Source of the DNA: Streptomyces sp. NBC_00572
Lineage (GTDB): Bacteria > Actinomycetota > Actinomycetes > Streptomycetales > Streptomycetaceae
Direction: 5' to 3'
DNA: 64,000 bases
NCBI RefSeq assembly: GCF_026341815.1
Contig: NZ_JAPENX010000001.1
Span: forward strand, 3,224,001 to 3,288,000
Shown: piece by piece, positions 1-7,814 of the stretch
Numbering within the stretch: the first letter of the stretch is position 1
Layout of the letters: the number at the start of each line of letters is the position of its first letter
Notes under the pieces: model-generated
What the model saw: the letters and a program-made list of their open reading frames with translations, nothing else
Databases searched by the model: none
Told to the model about the DNA's origin: nothing
Made by a program: the position numbers and the translations under genes

Positions 1-21
1 TAGGACCGGCTGCTCCTGCCG

Positions 22-948
22 TCACGGCCGGTCCGGCTCCTCGATGACCTTCACGCGGGGCAGCAGCTCCTCGTAGGCCGTCGGGTCGAATTCGCCGGCC
101 ACCGGGGAGAGGACCGTCGCCGCCGAGAGGGCGACCGCGCGGGCCAGGCGATCGGGCCACGGTGTGGCGTCGACCAGGCCCGAGAGCAGGCCGGCGACGG
201 CCGAGTCGCCCGCGCCCGTGGGGTTGCCCTTCACGGCCGCGGGCGGGGCCGCGCGCCAGAGGCCTTCCGGGGTCGCGGCGAGCAGGCCCTCGGGGCCGAG
301 CGAGGAGACGACCGTGCGGGCGCCCCGGCCGCGTGCCTCGCGGGTCGCGCGCAGCGGGTCGCGGGAGCCGGTGAGCTGGGCGAGTTCGTCGGCGTTGGGC
401 TTGACGAGGTCCGGGCGGGCGGCGATGCCGCGTCGCAGTGGTTCGCCGCTGGTGTCGAGGAGGACGGGCACTCCGGCGGTGCGGGCGAGCCGGACGAGTT
501 CCGCGTACGCGCCGACGTGGATGCCCGGCGGGAGGCTGCCGCAGAGGGCGACCGCCGCGGCGCCGTCCAGGAGCGCGGTGAAGCGGGTGCGGAAGACGGT
601 CCACTCGGCGGCGGTGACGGTGGGGCCCGGTTCGTTGAGCTGGGTGGTGTCGCCGGTGGCGTTGTCGACGATCGCGACGGTACGGCGGGTGGGACCCGCG
701 GTGTCGACGAGCTCGTCGCGGACCGGGGTCGTGGCGAGCTGCTCGCGGAGCACGGCACCCGTGGCGCCGCCCGCGAAGCCGGTCGCGACGGTCTCGTGGC
801 CGAGTGCGGCGAGGACCCGGGCGACGTTGAGCCCCTTGCCGCCGGGGCGTTCGATGACCTGGGTGACCCGGTGCGAGGCGTGCGGGACGAGGGCGGGGAC
901 CCGGTAGGTCAGGTCCACCGCCGTGTTGAGGGTGACCGTGAGAATCAC
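22..948 (-). CDS. PfkB-family sugar-phosphate kinase (1-phosphofructokinase/tagatose-6-P kinase type)
   Basis: About 308 residues. It starts MILTVTLN and carries the PfkB N-terminal Gly-rich signature RPGGKGLNVARVLAALG and the C-terminal catalytic motif NPTGAGDSAVAGL, whose Asp is the general base. Family members phosphorylate fructose-1-P, tagatose-6-P or related sugar phosphates in the cytoplasm; the exact substrate cannot be read here. I chose the GTG at 946-948 because GGAGGG lies just upstream and the family N-terminus begins there. The upstream in-frame ATG would add 19 unrelated residues. It lies 136 bp downstream of nagA on the same strand, so it is probably the last gene of an amino-sugar operon led by the ROK kinase. 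Confidence 0.85.
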   Translation of the reverse strand: MILTVTLNTAVDLTYRVPALVPHASHRVTQVIERPGGKGLNVARVLAALGHETVATGFAGGATGAVLREQLATTPVRDELVDTAGPTRRTVAIVDNATGDTTQLNEPGPTVTAAEWTVFRTRFTALLDGAAAVALCGSLPPGIHVGAYAELVRLARTAGVPVLLDTSGEPLRRGIAARPDLVKPNADELAQLTGSRDPLRATREARGRGARTVVSSLGPEGLLAATPEGLWRAAPPAAVKGNPTGAGDSAVAGLLSGLVDATPWPDRLARAVALSAATVLSPVAGEFDPTAYEELLPRVKVIEEPDRP

Positions 949-1084
949 CTGTCCACCCTCCGTACTCCGTGTGAAGTCCTGTGGAACGCGCGCTCCGACG
1001 GGCACTGATCATGCCAAACGAAAGGCGGCAGGCCCAGACCCCCGGCCCACCGCGCTTCCGTGTGACTCCGGATCAGGAGCGTGC

Positions 1085-2227
1085 TCAGGCCGTCGGGTCG
1101 ACGATCCACTCGCCCTTGCGCATGACGCCCTTGAGGTTGAACTCGGCGTCGAGGACGGCGATGTCGGCGTCCTTGCCGGGTTCGAGGGAGCCGACGCGGT
1201 CGTACACCCCGAGCAGGCGGGCGGGGTTGGCGGAGATGGCCTGGACGACCGACTCGACGGGGAGGCCGTCGATGGTGGCGGCGCGCTTGAACGCCCGGTC
1301 CAGGGTGAGGGTGGAGCCGGCGATGGAGCCGCCCTCGACGAGGCGGGCGACGCTGTCCTTCACCTCGACCTCCAGGGGGCCGAGCATGTAGCGGCCGTCG
1401 CCGAAGCCGGCGGCGTCCATGGCGTCGGTGATGAGGGCGACGCGGTCGGCGCCCGCGTGGTGGAAGGCGAGCTCCAGGGCGGCGGGGTGGAGGTGGGTGC
1501 CGTCGTTGATGAGCTCGACGGTGATCCGCTCGTCCTCCAGGAGGGCGGCGATCGGGCCGGGCGCGCGGTGGCCGAGGGCGGGCATCGCGTTGTAGAGGTG
1601 GGTGGCGACCGTGGCGCCCGCGTCGATGGCCTCGACGGTCTGCTCGTAGCTGGCGTCGGTGTGGCCGATGGCGGCGATGATGCCGTGCTCGGCGAGCAGG
1701 CGTACGGAGTCGAGGCCGCCGGGCAGCTCGGTGGCGAGGGTGACCATCTTGGCCTGGCCGCGGGCGGCGTCGATCAGTTTGCGGACGTCGGCCGGGTCGG
1801 GGTCGCGGAGCAGCGTCTCGTCGTGCGCGCCCTTGCGGCAGGGGGAGATGAACGGGCCCTCGAAGTGGAGGCCGGCGATCTCGCCCTGTTCGGCGAGCTC
1901 GGAGAGCAGTCCGGCCCGCTGGGTGAGGAAGTCCATCTCGCCGGTGACGAAGGAGGCGACGACGGTGGTGGTGCCGTGCAGCCGGTGGGTGTGGACGCCC
2001 TTGAGGACCTCGTCGACGGTGCCGGAGGTGAAGGACGCGCCGCCGCCGCCGTGGTTGTGCATGTCGACGAAGCCGGGGACGAGCCAGTGGCCGGTCAGGT
2101 CGACGGTGGGGGCGCCCTCGGGCGCACTGCCGGTGATGCGGCCGCCTTCGACGATCACGCGTCCGTTCTCGACGATTCCGGTGGGCAGCACGACGTGTGC
2201 GCCGGCGAGAACCTTGTGATCGGCCAT
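1085..2227 (-). CDS. nagA: N-acetylglucosamine-6-phosphate deacetylase
   Basis: 380 residues starting MADHKVLAG. NagA hydrolyses GlcNAc-6-P to glucosamine-6-P and acetate. Family landmarks are visible: DMHNHGGGG (metal/fold signature), LHFEGPF, IGHTDASYEQ and ITDAMDAAGFGDG (catalytic Asp region). The ATG overlaps the ROK kinase stop codon as TGATG, which implies translational coupling and rules out the longer upstream start. Two DasR-type operators in the divergent promoter region upstream of the kinase suggest GlcN-6-P-relieved repression. Length is normal for the family. Confidence 0.95.
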   Translation of the reverse strand: MADHKVLAGAHVVLPTGIVENGRVIVEGGRITGSAPEGAPTVDLTGHWLVPGFVDMHNHGGGGASFTSGTVDEVLKGVHTHRLHGTTTVVASFVTGEMDFLTQRAGLLSELAEQGEIAGLHFEGPFISPCRKGAHDETLLRDPDPADVRKLIDAARGQAKMVTLATELPGGLDSVRLLAEHGIIAAIGHTDASYEQTVEAIDAGATVATHLYNAMPALGHRAPGPIAALLEDERITVELINDGTHLHPAALELAFHHAGADRVALITDAMDAAGFGDGRYMLGPLEVEVKDSVARLVEGGSIAGSTLTLDRAFKRAATIDGLPVESVVQAISANPARLLGVYDRVGSLEPGKDADIAVLDAEFNLKGVMRKGEWIVDPTA

Positions 2228-3177
2228 CAGGCGGAAACCTCCGAGTCGGTGGGGCGCTGTTCGGCGAGCAGGTCCCAGGCGAGGAGGCCCGCGCCCAGGC
2301 ATCCGGCGGTGTCCCCGAGGGCCGCCGGGACGATGGCGGGCAGCTTCTGGAACGTGACTCGCTCCTCCACCGCGGCCCGAAGTGGTGTGAACAAGGTTTC
2401 CCCTGCCTCGGCCAGCCCGCCACCGATGATGAGCGTGCGGGGGTCCAGCAGGGTGAGCGCGGTGACCAGGCCGTCGGCGAGGGCGTCGACGGCGTCCTGC
2501 CAGACCTGGACGGCCGTGGGATCGCCGGATTCGACGGCCTTGGCGCAGTCGGCGGCGTCGGCGTCCGGGTCGCCGCTCGCCTCGGCCCAGGCCTGGGAGA
2601 CGGCGGAGGCGGAGGCGTACCGCTCCAGGCAGCCGCGCTGGCCGCAGCCGCAGGCGGTGCCGCCGGGGCGGACGACGATGTGGCCGATCTCGCCGGCGTA
2701 GCCGTGGGCGCCGGCCTCGATGCGGTCGCCGATGCCGATGGCTCCGGCGATGCCGGTGCCGAGGGGCACGAAGAGGAAGCGGTCGGCGCCGTTGCCCGCG
2801 CCGATACGGCCTTCGGCGAGGCCGCCGGTGCGGACGTCGTGGCCGAGGGCGACGGGGACGCCGTCGAGTCTTTCGCTGAGGAGTTCGCGCATGGGAACGT
2901 CGCGCCAGCCGAGGTTGGCTGCGTAGACGGCGATGCCGTTCTCCGCGTCGACGATGCCGGGGACGGCGACGCCGGCGGCCGCGGCGGGCTCGCCGTACCG
3001 CTCCTGGCCGAGGGCCCGGAGATCTTCGGCGAAGCCGAGGATGGTCTCCACGACGGCCTCGGGGCCGCGCTCGCGCCCGGTGGCGCGGCGCGCCTCGTGG
3101 AGCAGGGTGCCGTCCGCCCCGACGAGGGCGGCCTTCATACCGGTGCCGCCCACATCCAGGGCGATGACGTGTCTCAC
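2227..3177 (-). CDS. nagK: ROK-family sugar kinase, probable N-acetylglucosamine kinase
   Basis: 316 residues. The N-terminal phosphate-binding motif ALDVGGTGMKAALV, the LGTGIAGA segment and the ROK zinc motif CGCGQRGCLE are all present. ROK kinases phosphorylate free hexoses such as glucose or GlcNAc with ATP. Position directly before nagA, with a 1-base stop/start overlap, points to GlcNAc, which NagA then deacetylates. The GTG at 3175-3177 gives the canonical MRHVIALDVGG start; the SD sequence there is poor. A dre-like site lies 29 bp upstream of the start codon. Glucokinase activity remains possible. Confidence 0.85.
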   Translation of the reverse strand: MRHVIALDVGGTGMKAALVGADGTLLHEARRATGRERGPEAVVETILGFAEDLRALGQERYGEPAAAAGVAVPGIVDAENGIAVYAANLGWRDVPMRELLSERLDGVPVALGHDVRTGGLAEGRIGAGNGADRFLFVPLGTGIAGAIGIGDRIEAGAHGYAGEIGHIVVRPGGTACGCGQRGCLERYASASAVSQAWAEASGDPDADAADCAKAVESGDPTAVQVWQDAVDALADGLVTALTLLDPRTLIIGGGLAEAGETLFTPLRAAVEERVTFQKLPAIVPAALGDTAGCLGAGLLAWDLLAEQRPTDSEVSA

Positions 3178-3205
3178 GAGTGACAGTTTGGCGCGCGGAG
3201 ACCCA

Positions 3206-3221
3206 AAAGGTCTAGTCCACT
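3206..3221. promoter_or_regulatory. DasR-type dre operator, site 1
   Basis: The + strand reads aaaggtctagtccact; on the minus strand this is AGTGGACTAGACCTTT. It fits the 16-bp DasR palindrome (A-C/G-TGGTCTAGACCA-C/G-T) at most positions, with the conserved GG..CTAGACC core. It lies about 29 bp before the ROK kinase start. DasR is the GntR-family regulator of GlcNAc/chitin genes in streptomycetes and releases DNA on binding glucosamine-6-P. Confidence 0.7.
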
Positions 3222-3336
3222 GCCGAGGATTGTTGCGTACGGATACAAATTCGGGAGTCGCCATGGGTCCACCATGGGTCCACCCCGGGTCCGGCATGGG
3301 CTTTTCATCCCCCTGGCGTTGCGGAAGTGATACCCG

Positions 3337-3352
3337 AGTGGTGTAGACCTCA
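3337..3352. promoter_or_regulatory. DasR-type dre operator, site 2
   Basis: The sequence agtggtgtagacctca matches the dre core TGGTGTAGACC closely. It lies 54 bp upstream of the sugar-binding lipoprotein start at 3406 and about 116 bp from site 1, so one divergent region carries an operator for each transcript. The symmetry and spacing were read directly; DasR binding is inferred. Confidence 0.75.
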
Positions 3353-3405
3353 TACCCGCGCGCGGGAGAGACTTACGGCCCTGCGCAGAGCAAACGTGCG
3401 GCTCG

Positions 3406-4713
3406 ATGCAGCTCAACGACGAGCAAAAGGTGGATGAAGCCGTGGAGCGGCGACGATTCCTTGGACTGACCGCGGCCGTCGCCGCACTCGGACTGACCGC
3501 CACGGTCGCCGGCTGTGGCTCCCTCGGAGGCGACTCCGGTGACGTGACCCTCAGACTGGTCGCCGCCGACTACGACCTCAACGGTGGCGACAGCACCAAG
3601 AAGTACTGGACCGACCTCGTCGCCGCGTTCGAGGCCAAGCACCCCGGCGTCAAGGTCGAGGTGCAGGTCGTGTCCTGGGACGACGTCGACCGCAAGGTCG
3701 CCGAGATGGTCGAGGCCGACGAGGCCCCCGACATCGCGCAGATCGGCGCCTACGCCGACTACGCGGCCGCCGGCGACCTCTACGCCGCCGACGAGATGCT
3801 CTCCATACCCGTCCAGTCCAACTTCCTCCCGCCGCTCGTCGCGGCCGGTGAGCACAAGCGGACCCAGTACGGCCTGCCCTTCGTCGCCTCCACCCGGCCG
3901 CTGTTCTACAACAAGGCCCTCTTCGAGGACGCCGGCGTCAAGGCCCCCACCACCTGGGACGAGCTCGCCGCGGCCGCCGGGAAGCTGAAGGACAACGGTG
4001 TCCGCACCCCCTTCGCGCTGCCCCTCGGACCCGAGGAGGCCCAGGCCGAGGCCCTGATGTGGCTGCTCAGCGGCGGCGGTGGCTGGACCGACGGCACCGA
4101 CCACTACTCGGTCGACTCCGACGCCAACGTCAAGACCTTCGAATGGCTCAAGACCAACCTCGTCGGCAAGGGCCTCACCGGACCCGTCGCCCCCGGCAAG
4201 CTCAACCGCAAGGCCGCGTTCGCCTCCTTCGCGAACGGCGAGGTCGGCATGCTCAACGGCCACCCCTCGCTCCTGAAGGAAGCCGCCAAGAAGGGCGTCG
4301 AGGTCGGCCAGGTCCCGCTCCCCGGCGCCGACGGCCAGGCCAAGGCCGCGATGGGCGTCGCCGACTGGATCATGGGCTTCAAGCAGAACGGTCACCGCAA
4401 GGAGATCGGCGACTTCCTCAACTTCATCTTCTCCGACGAGAACGTCCTGAAGTTCGCCGGCGACAACGACCTCCTGCCGGTCACCGTCACCGCCTCCACC
4501 CGCATGGAGACCGAGCCCGAGCACGCCAACCTGCGCGTCTTCCTCAAGACCCTCCCGGACAGCCAGCTCCCGCCGGTCGGCAAGACGTCCTGGGCCAAGG
4601 TCAGCGAGAACGTCAAGCAGAACATCGGCAAGGCCGTCACCCCGGCCGGCCGGCCCGCCGAGGTCCTCGGCGCGATCGGCCGTGCGGCGACGGCCGCGGA
4701 GAACGCCGAGTAG
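3406..4713 (+). CDS. Extracellular solute-binding lipoprotein (family 1, sugar ABC transporter)
   Basis: 435 residues. The N-terminus carries ERRRFLGLTAAVA, a Tat-like twin-arginine stretch, then a lipobox ending TVAGC, so the mature protein should be an exported, Cys-anchored lipoprotein. The body has SBP_bac_1 features: 'KYWTDLVAAFEAKHPGVKVE', 'APDIAQIG', 'GLPFVASTRPLFYNKALF'. No permease or ATPase genes adjoin, so it must share a transporter encoded elsewhere; MsiK-type ATPase sharing is common in streptomycetes. A GTG at 3442, nine bases after AGGTGG, is an alternative start that would still leave the twin-arginine and lipobox. The dre site upstream suggests GlcNAc, chito-oligosaccharide or a related sugar as ligand. 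Confidence 0.85.
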   Translation: MQLNDEQKVDEAVERRRFLGLTAAVAALGLTATVAGCGSLGGDSGDVTLRLVAADYDLNGGDSTKKYWTDLVAAFEAKHPGVKVEVQVVSWDDVDRKVAEMVEADEAPDIAQIGAYADYAAAGDLYAADEMLSIPVQSNFLPPLVAAGEHKRTQYGLPFVASTRPLFYNKALFEDAGVKAPTTWDELAAAAGKLKDNGVRTPFALPLGPEEAQAEALMWLLSGGGGWTDGTDHYSVDSDANVKTFEWLKTNLVGKGLTGPVAPGKLNRKAAFASFANGEVGMLNGHPSLLKEAAKKGVEVGQVPLPGADGQAKAAMGVADWIMGFKQNGHRKEIGDFLNFIFSDENVLKFAGDNDLLPVTVTASTRMETEPEHANLRVFLKTLPDSQLPPVGKTSWAKVSENVKQNIGKAVTPAGRPAEVLGAIGRAATAAENAE

Positions 4714-4812
4714 GTCGGGCGACGGCACCCCGGAGCACGGGGCGGGCCGGGCGGGCGACGGCGCCCGGTGTGCTGGGCGGGCCGGGCGGGCGACGGCACC
4801 GCGGAGCGCCGG
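4713..4812. repeat. Short tandem repeat downstream of the solute-binding protein gene
   Basis: Two perfect 23-bp copies of gggcgggccgggcgggcgac(ggc) lie at 4740-4762 and 4775-4797 (period 35 bp). Flanking partial copies have the core gggcgacggcacc. The whole gap between this lipoprotein gene and the DUF3263 gene is made of this repeat. No convincing terminator hairpin is separable from it. Confidence 0.75.
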
Positions 4813-4828
4813 GTAATAGGTTGTTCGT

Positions 4829-5089
4829 ATGACCGAAGAGCGGGAAGCAGCGGACGGCGACGAGGGCGGGCTCGGTGAGCGCGAGCAGGCCCTCCTCGCC
4901 GTCGAGCGCCGCTCCTGGCCCGGACCCGGCGCCAAGGAACGCGCGGTCCGCGAGAGCCTCGGGCTCTCCCCGACCCGCTACTACCAGCTGCTCAACGCCC
5001 TCCTCGACGACCCGCGCGCCCTCGCCCACGACCCGGTGACGGTGAACCGGCTCCGCCGGGTCCGCGAGGAGAAGCAACGCAGACGCTGA
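4829..5089 (+). CDS. DUF3263 family small protein
   Basis: 86 residues. The segment 'RESLGLSPTRYYQLLNALLD' followed by 'DPVTVNRLRRVREEKQRRR' is typical of the actinobacterial DUF3263 family, which has a helix-turn-helix-like core. Its role is unknown and DNA binding is plausible. A TAGGTT box at 4817-4822 ends 7 bases before the ATG and no SD is present, which fits leaderless transcription. It sits just before otsB but with its own promoter-like box. Confidence 0.85.
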   Translation: MTEEREAADGDEGGLGEREQALLAVERRSWPGPGAKERAVRESLGLSPTRYYQLLNALLDDPRALAHDPVTVNRLRRVREEKQRRR

Positions 5090-5115
5090 GCGCCCGGCCC
5101 GTCTCGTTCGTGCCC

Positions 5116-5144
5116 CTGACGCGGGCGCCTCGCGTCGGTAGGGT
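5116..5144 (+). promoter_or_regulatory. Leaderless promoter for otsB
   Basis: CTGACG at 5116-5121 and TAGGGT at 5139-5144 are separated by 17 bp, close to the sigma-70-type TTGACA/TAnnnT pattern. The -10 box ends 8 bases before the ATG at 5152, placing the start point at or next to the initiation codon. Confidence 0.55.
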
Positions 5145-5151
5145 CGTGAGC

Positions 5152-5994
5152 ATGGTCAGCAGCCTCCCGCACCCGACCACATCCGCCGGCCGCGACGGTC
5201 TGGCCGCGCTCCTCGCGCGGCCCGCGAAGGCCGTCGTCGCCCTCGACTTCGACGGCACCCTCGCCGAGATCGTCCCCGACCCCGAACAGGCCCGCGCCCA
5301 CCCCGGCGCCGTCGAGGCGCTCGCCGCACTCGCCCCCGAGGTCGCCTCCGTCGCCGTCGTGACCGGCCGCCCCGCCGGGGTCGCCGTCCGGTACGGCGGC
5401 TTCGCCGGCGTCCCCGGCCTGGACCACCTCGTCGTCCTCGGCCACTACGGCGCCGAACGCTGGGACGCCGTCACCGGCACCGTCAAGGCCGCCGCCCCGC
5501 ACCCCGGAGTGGCCTCCGTCCGCGCCGAACTCCCCGGCTTCCTCGACCGGGCCGGCGCCTGGCCGGGCGTCTGGATCGAGGAGAAGGGCCGCGCGGTCGC
5601 CGTCCACACCCGCCGCGCCCTCGACCCCGAAGGCGCCTTCGAGGCCCTCAAGGGCCCCCTGGGCGACCTCGCCACCCATCACGGCCTCGTCCTGGAACCC
5701 GGCAGGATGGTCCTGGAGCTGCGCCCCCCGGGCATGGACAAGGGCGTCGCGCTCGCGGAGTACGTACGGGAGGTCGGCGCCGGGTCCGTGCTCTACGCGG
5801 GCGACGACCTGGGCGACCTGCCCGCCTTCGCCGCCGTCGAGAAACTCCGCTCCGACGGCACCCCGGGCCTCCTGGTCTGCAGCGGCTCCACGGAGGTCCC
5901 GGAACTGTCCGACCGCGCGGACCTCGCGGTCGCGGGCCCGCCGGGAGTGGTCGGCTTCCTCGCGGCGCTCGCGGAGGCCGTACGGGAGGGCTAG
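5152..5994 (+). CDS. otsB: Trehalose-6-phosphate phosphatase
   Basis: 280 residues of the HAD-superfamily trehalose phosphatase. Motif I is ALDFDGTLAEIVPDPEQA, motif II is VVTGRP, and the C-terminal metal-binding motif is YAGDDLGDLPAFAA. It releases trehalose from trehalose-6-P made by OtsA. I chose the ATG at 5152 (GTG at 5146 is possible) because a -10-like TAGGGT ends at 5144. The stop codon TAG lies inside a CTAG that is also the first four bases of a palindromic repeat (5991-6028). Its partner otsA is convergent but 3.2 kb away, beyond an inserted-looking cassette. Confidence 0.92.
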   Translation: MVSSLPHPTTSAGRDGLAALLARPAKAVVALDFDGTLAEIVPDPEQARAHPGAVEALAALAPEVASVAVVTGRPAGVAVRYGGFAGVPGLDHLVVLGHYGAERWDAVTGTVKAAAPHPGVASVRAELPGFLDRAGAWPGVWIEEKGRAVAVHTRRALDPEGAFEALKGPLGDLATHHGLVLEPGRMVLELRPPGMDKGVALAEYVREVGAGSVLYAGDDLGDLPAFAAVEKLRSDGTPGLLVCSGSTEVPELSDRADLAVAGPPGVVGFLAALAEAVREG

Positions 5995-6028
5995 GGGGTG
6001 TCTTGTCGATCAGGCCGGGCTCGCGGCG
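5991..6028. repeat. Left copy of a CTAG-ended palindromic element (partial)
   Basis: 38 bp beginning ctagggggtgtcttgtcgat. It matches 36/38 positions of 9156-9193. Its first 22 bases are the exact inverse complement of 9194-9215. It therefore forms a perfect inverted pair with the far end of the 3.2-kb cassette. It contains the otsB stop codon and resembles the terminus of a miniature inverted-repeat element. Confidence 0.8.
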
Positions 6029-6096
6029 GCTGGCACGGGTCCGGAGAGTCCCGGCCCGGCCCGTGGACGGGCACGGCCCGGGCCCTGCCCTCGGGC

Positions 6097-7746
6097 TCAG
6101 CGGTCCCCGAGTTCCCGGGCCAGCGCCTCCGCTTCGGCCTGCGTGTAGTCGCCGGTGACGTCCACCGTGCTGGAGGTGATGGCGCCGATGATGATGGGCG
6201 CGCTGATCAGCCGGTCGCCGAGGACGAAGGCGATCTGGTTCTGCGGAGCCGGGCGTTGCGCCGCTCTACCGGTGAGGCGCGTGAACCGCTGGGTGTCGGC
6301 GTCGTCGAACGTCATCTGGACCTTCCACCGTCCGGCGCTCTCGTCGTACGGGGCGTTCACCTGCCGCAGCTGCCCGACACTCATGCTTTCCGCCTCCCAG
6401 TCGGAGACGCGGTAGCAGCTCTTCAGTTCCTCGGAGTAGTAGGCGCGCGACGGCGGGTCCGCGCACTTCCCGGACTCCACGTGCTCCACCAGTGCCAGGC
6501 GGAGGCCCTGCCGTACCGGCCCGGGATCGTTGCCGTGCAGGAGCGGTGCCGCGTAGACGCCGCCGGCGGCGATCAGCCCGGCGAGGGCCACCCCGATCCA
6601 CAGCCCCCGGCGGCGTCGGCGGGGGAGTGGAGGTGTCTGGCTCGCCGGGCCCAGGGTGTCGGTCGGCGCGTGGGGCATGAACTCCGCGGCCGCGTCGGGC
6701 GCGATGTGCCGCTGGGGCGGGCCGGGCTCGCTGTTCCGCTGGGTCGGGTCGTGCTCGACGGGCGGCCGGGGCTGGTCGGGTTCGGTGCGCGGCCGGGGCG
6801 GGTGGGGCTCGATGGGCGGTCGGGCGGTGTCGGGCTGCTCGGTGCGGCGGCCGCGGTGCTGTTCGATGGCGGCGGACCAGCCCCGCGGGAGCCAGTCGGT
6901 GGCGCCGCGCGCCCGGGGACGTGCGGCGAGATCGGGGCCGACCCGGGTCAGCAGGTCGTCCGCCGTGGGGCGCCGGGCCGGATCCGCGTCGAGGCAGGGA
7001 AGGATCAGGGCTTCCAGCTCGACGGGCAGATCTTTCAGGTCGAGGTCGGCCTCGGCCGCGCGGACCAGTTGTTCCATCGCGGTGCCCCGGCCCGCGTCCC
7101 GGTAGGGGCTGCGGCCCGTGGCCAGGTGGAAGAGGGTGGCACCCAGCGAGAAGACGTCGGACGCCGTGGTGGTCGGCTCGCCGCGGGCCTGCTCGGGCGC
7201 GACGAAGCCGAGGGTTCCGAGCGCGCTCCGGGTGCGGGTGAGGTCGGCCGACTGGGAGATGCCGAAGTCGATGACCCGGGGGCCGTCCTCGGGCAGCAGG
7301 ATGTTCGAGGGCTTGATGTCGCGGTGGACGAGCCCGGCGGAGTGGATGCTGATCAGGGCCTCCACCGTTCCGGCCGCGATCCAGGGCAGCGCGGCCGGGG
7401 GTAACGGTCCCTGGGTGGCCACCAGTTCGCCGAGAGAGGGTGCCGGGATGTACTCGGTGGCCATCCAGGGGACGGGCGCGTCGGCGTCGGCGTCGACGAC
7501 ACCGGCGGTGAACGGACCGCGTACGCGCCGGGCGAGCGCCACTTCGCGGGTGAAGCGGCGGCGGTCCGCGTCGGCGACGGTGCCGCCGTAGGAGGCGGCC
7601 AGCAGGGTTTTGACGGCGACGGTACGGCCGCCGGGGGACCGGGCCACGTAGACGCGGCCCATGCCACCGCCGGCCAGCTCCGTGAGCACGGTGTACGGAC
7701 CGATCCGGTCGCCGGGGCGCGCGGCCCCCGTCCCATCCGCCTGCAC
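6097..7746 (-). CDS. Receptor-type Ser/Thr protein kinase with SecD-like extracytoplasmic domain
   Basis: 549 residues. The kinase domain (about 15-265) has the glycine loop LAGGGMGRVY, Lys46 in VAVKTL, HRDIKPSN (141-148), DFG (160-162) and APE (183-185). A Pro/Glu/His-rich linker follows, then an RRRRR stop-transfer and one TM helix (about 385-405). The C-terminus contains 'NQIAFVLGDRLISAP' and 'DVTGDYTQAEAEALA', closely like the P1/head region of SecD (NQ.A.VLDG...SAP ... G.FT..EA..LA). This suggests an extracytoplasmic sensor built from a SecD-like fold. The GTG start has GGAGGGG about 10 bases upstream. The gene sits in the repeat-bounded cassette between otsB and otsA. Confidence 0.88.
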   Translation of the reverse strand: MQADGTGAARPGDRIGPYTVLTELAGGGMGRVYVARSPGGRTVAVKTLLAASYGGTVADADRRRFTREVALARRVRGPFTAGVVDADADAPVPWMATEYIPAPSLGELVATQGPLPPAALPWIAAGTVEALISIHSAGLVHRDIKPSNILLPEDGPRVIDFGISQSADLTRTRSALGTLGFVAPEQARGEPTTTASDVFSLGATLFHLATGRSPYRDAGRGTAMEQLVRAAEADLDLKDLPVELEALILPCLDADPARRPTADDLLTRVGPDLAARPRARGATDWLPRGWSAAIEQHRGRRTEQPDTARPPIEPHPPRPRTEPDQPRPPVEHDPTQRNSEPGPPQRHIAPDAAAEFMPHAPTDTLGPASQTPPLPRRRRRGLWIGVALAGLIAAGGVYAAPLLHGNDPGPVRQGLRLALVEHVESGKCADPPSRAYYSEELKSCYRVSDWEAESMSVGQLRQVNAPYDESAGRWKVQMTFDDADTQRFTRLTGRAAQRPAPQNQIAFVLGDRLISAPIIIGAITSSTVDVTGDYTQAEAEALARELGDR

Positions 7747-7814
7747 GAGCGTTTCCCCTCCGCCGTGGTCGTGCCGGGCGGTGGCCGCGTCACGCGGTGA
7801 TCAGGGTAGGGCGC

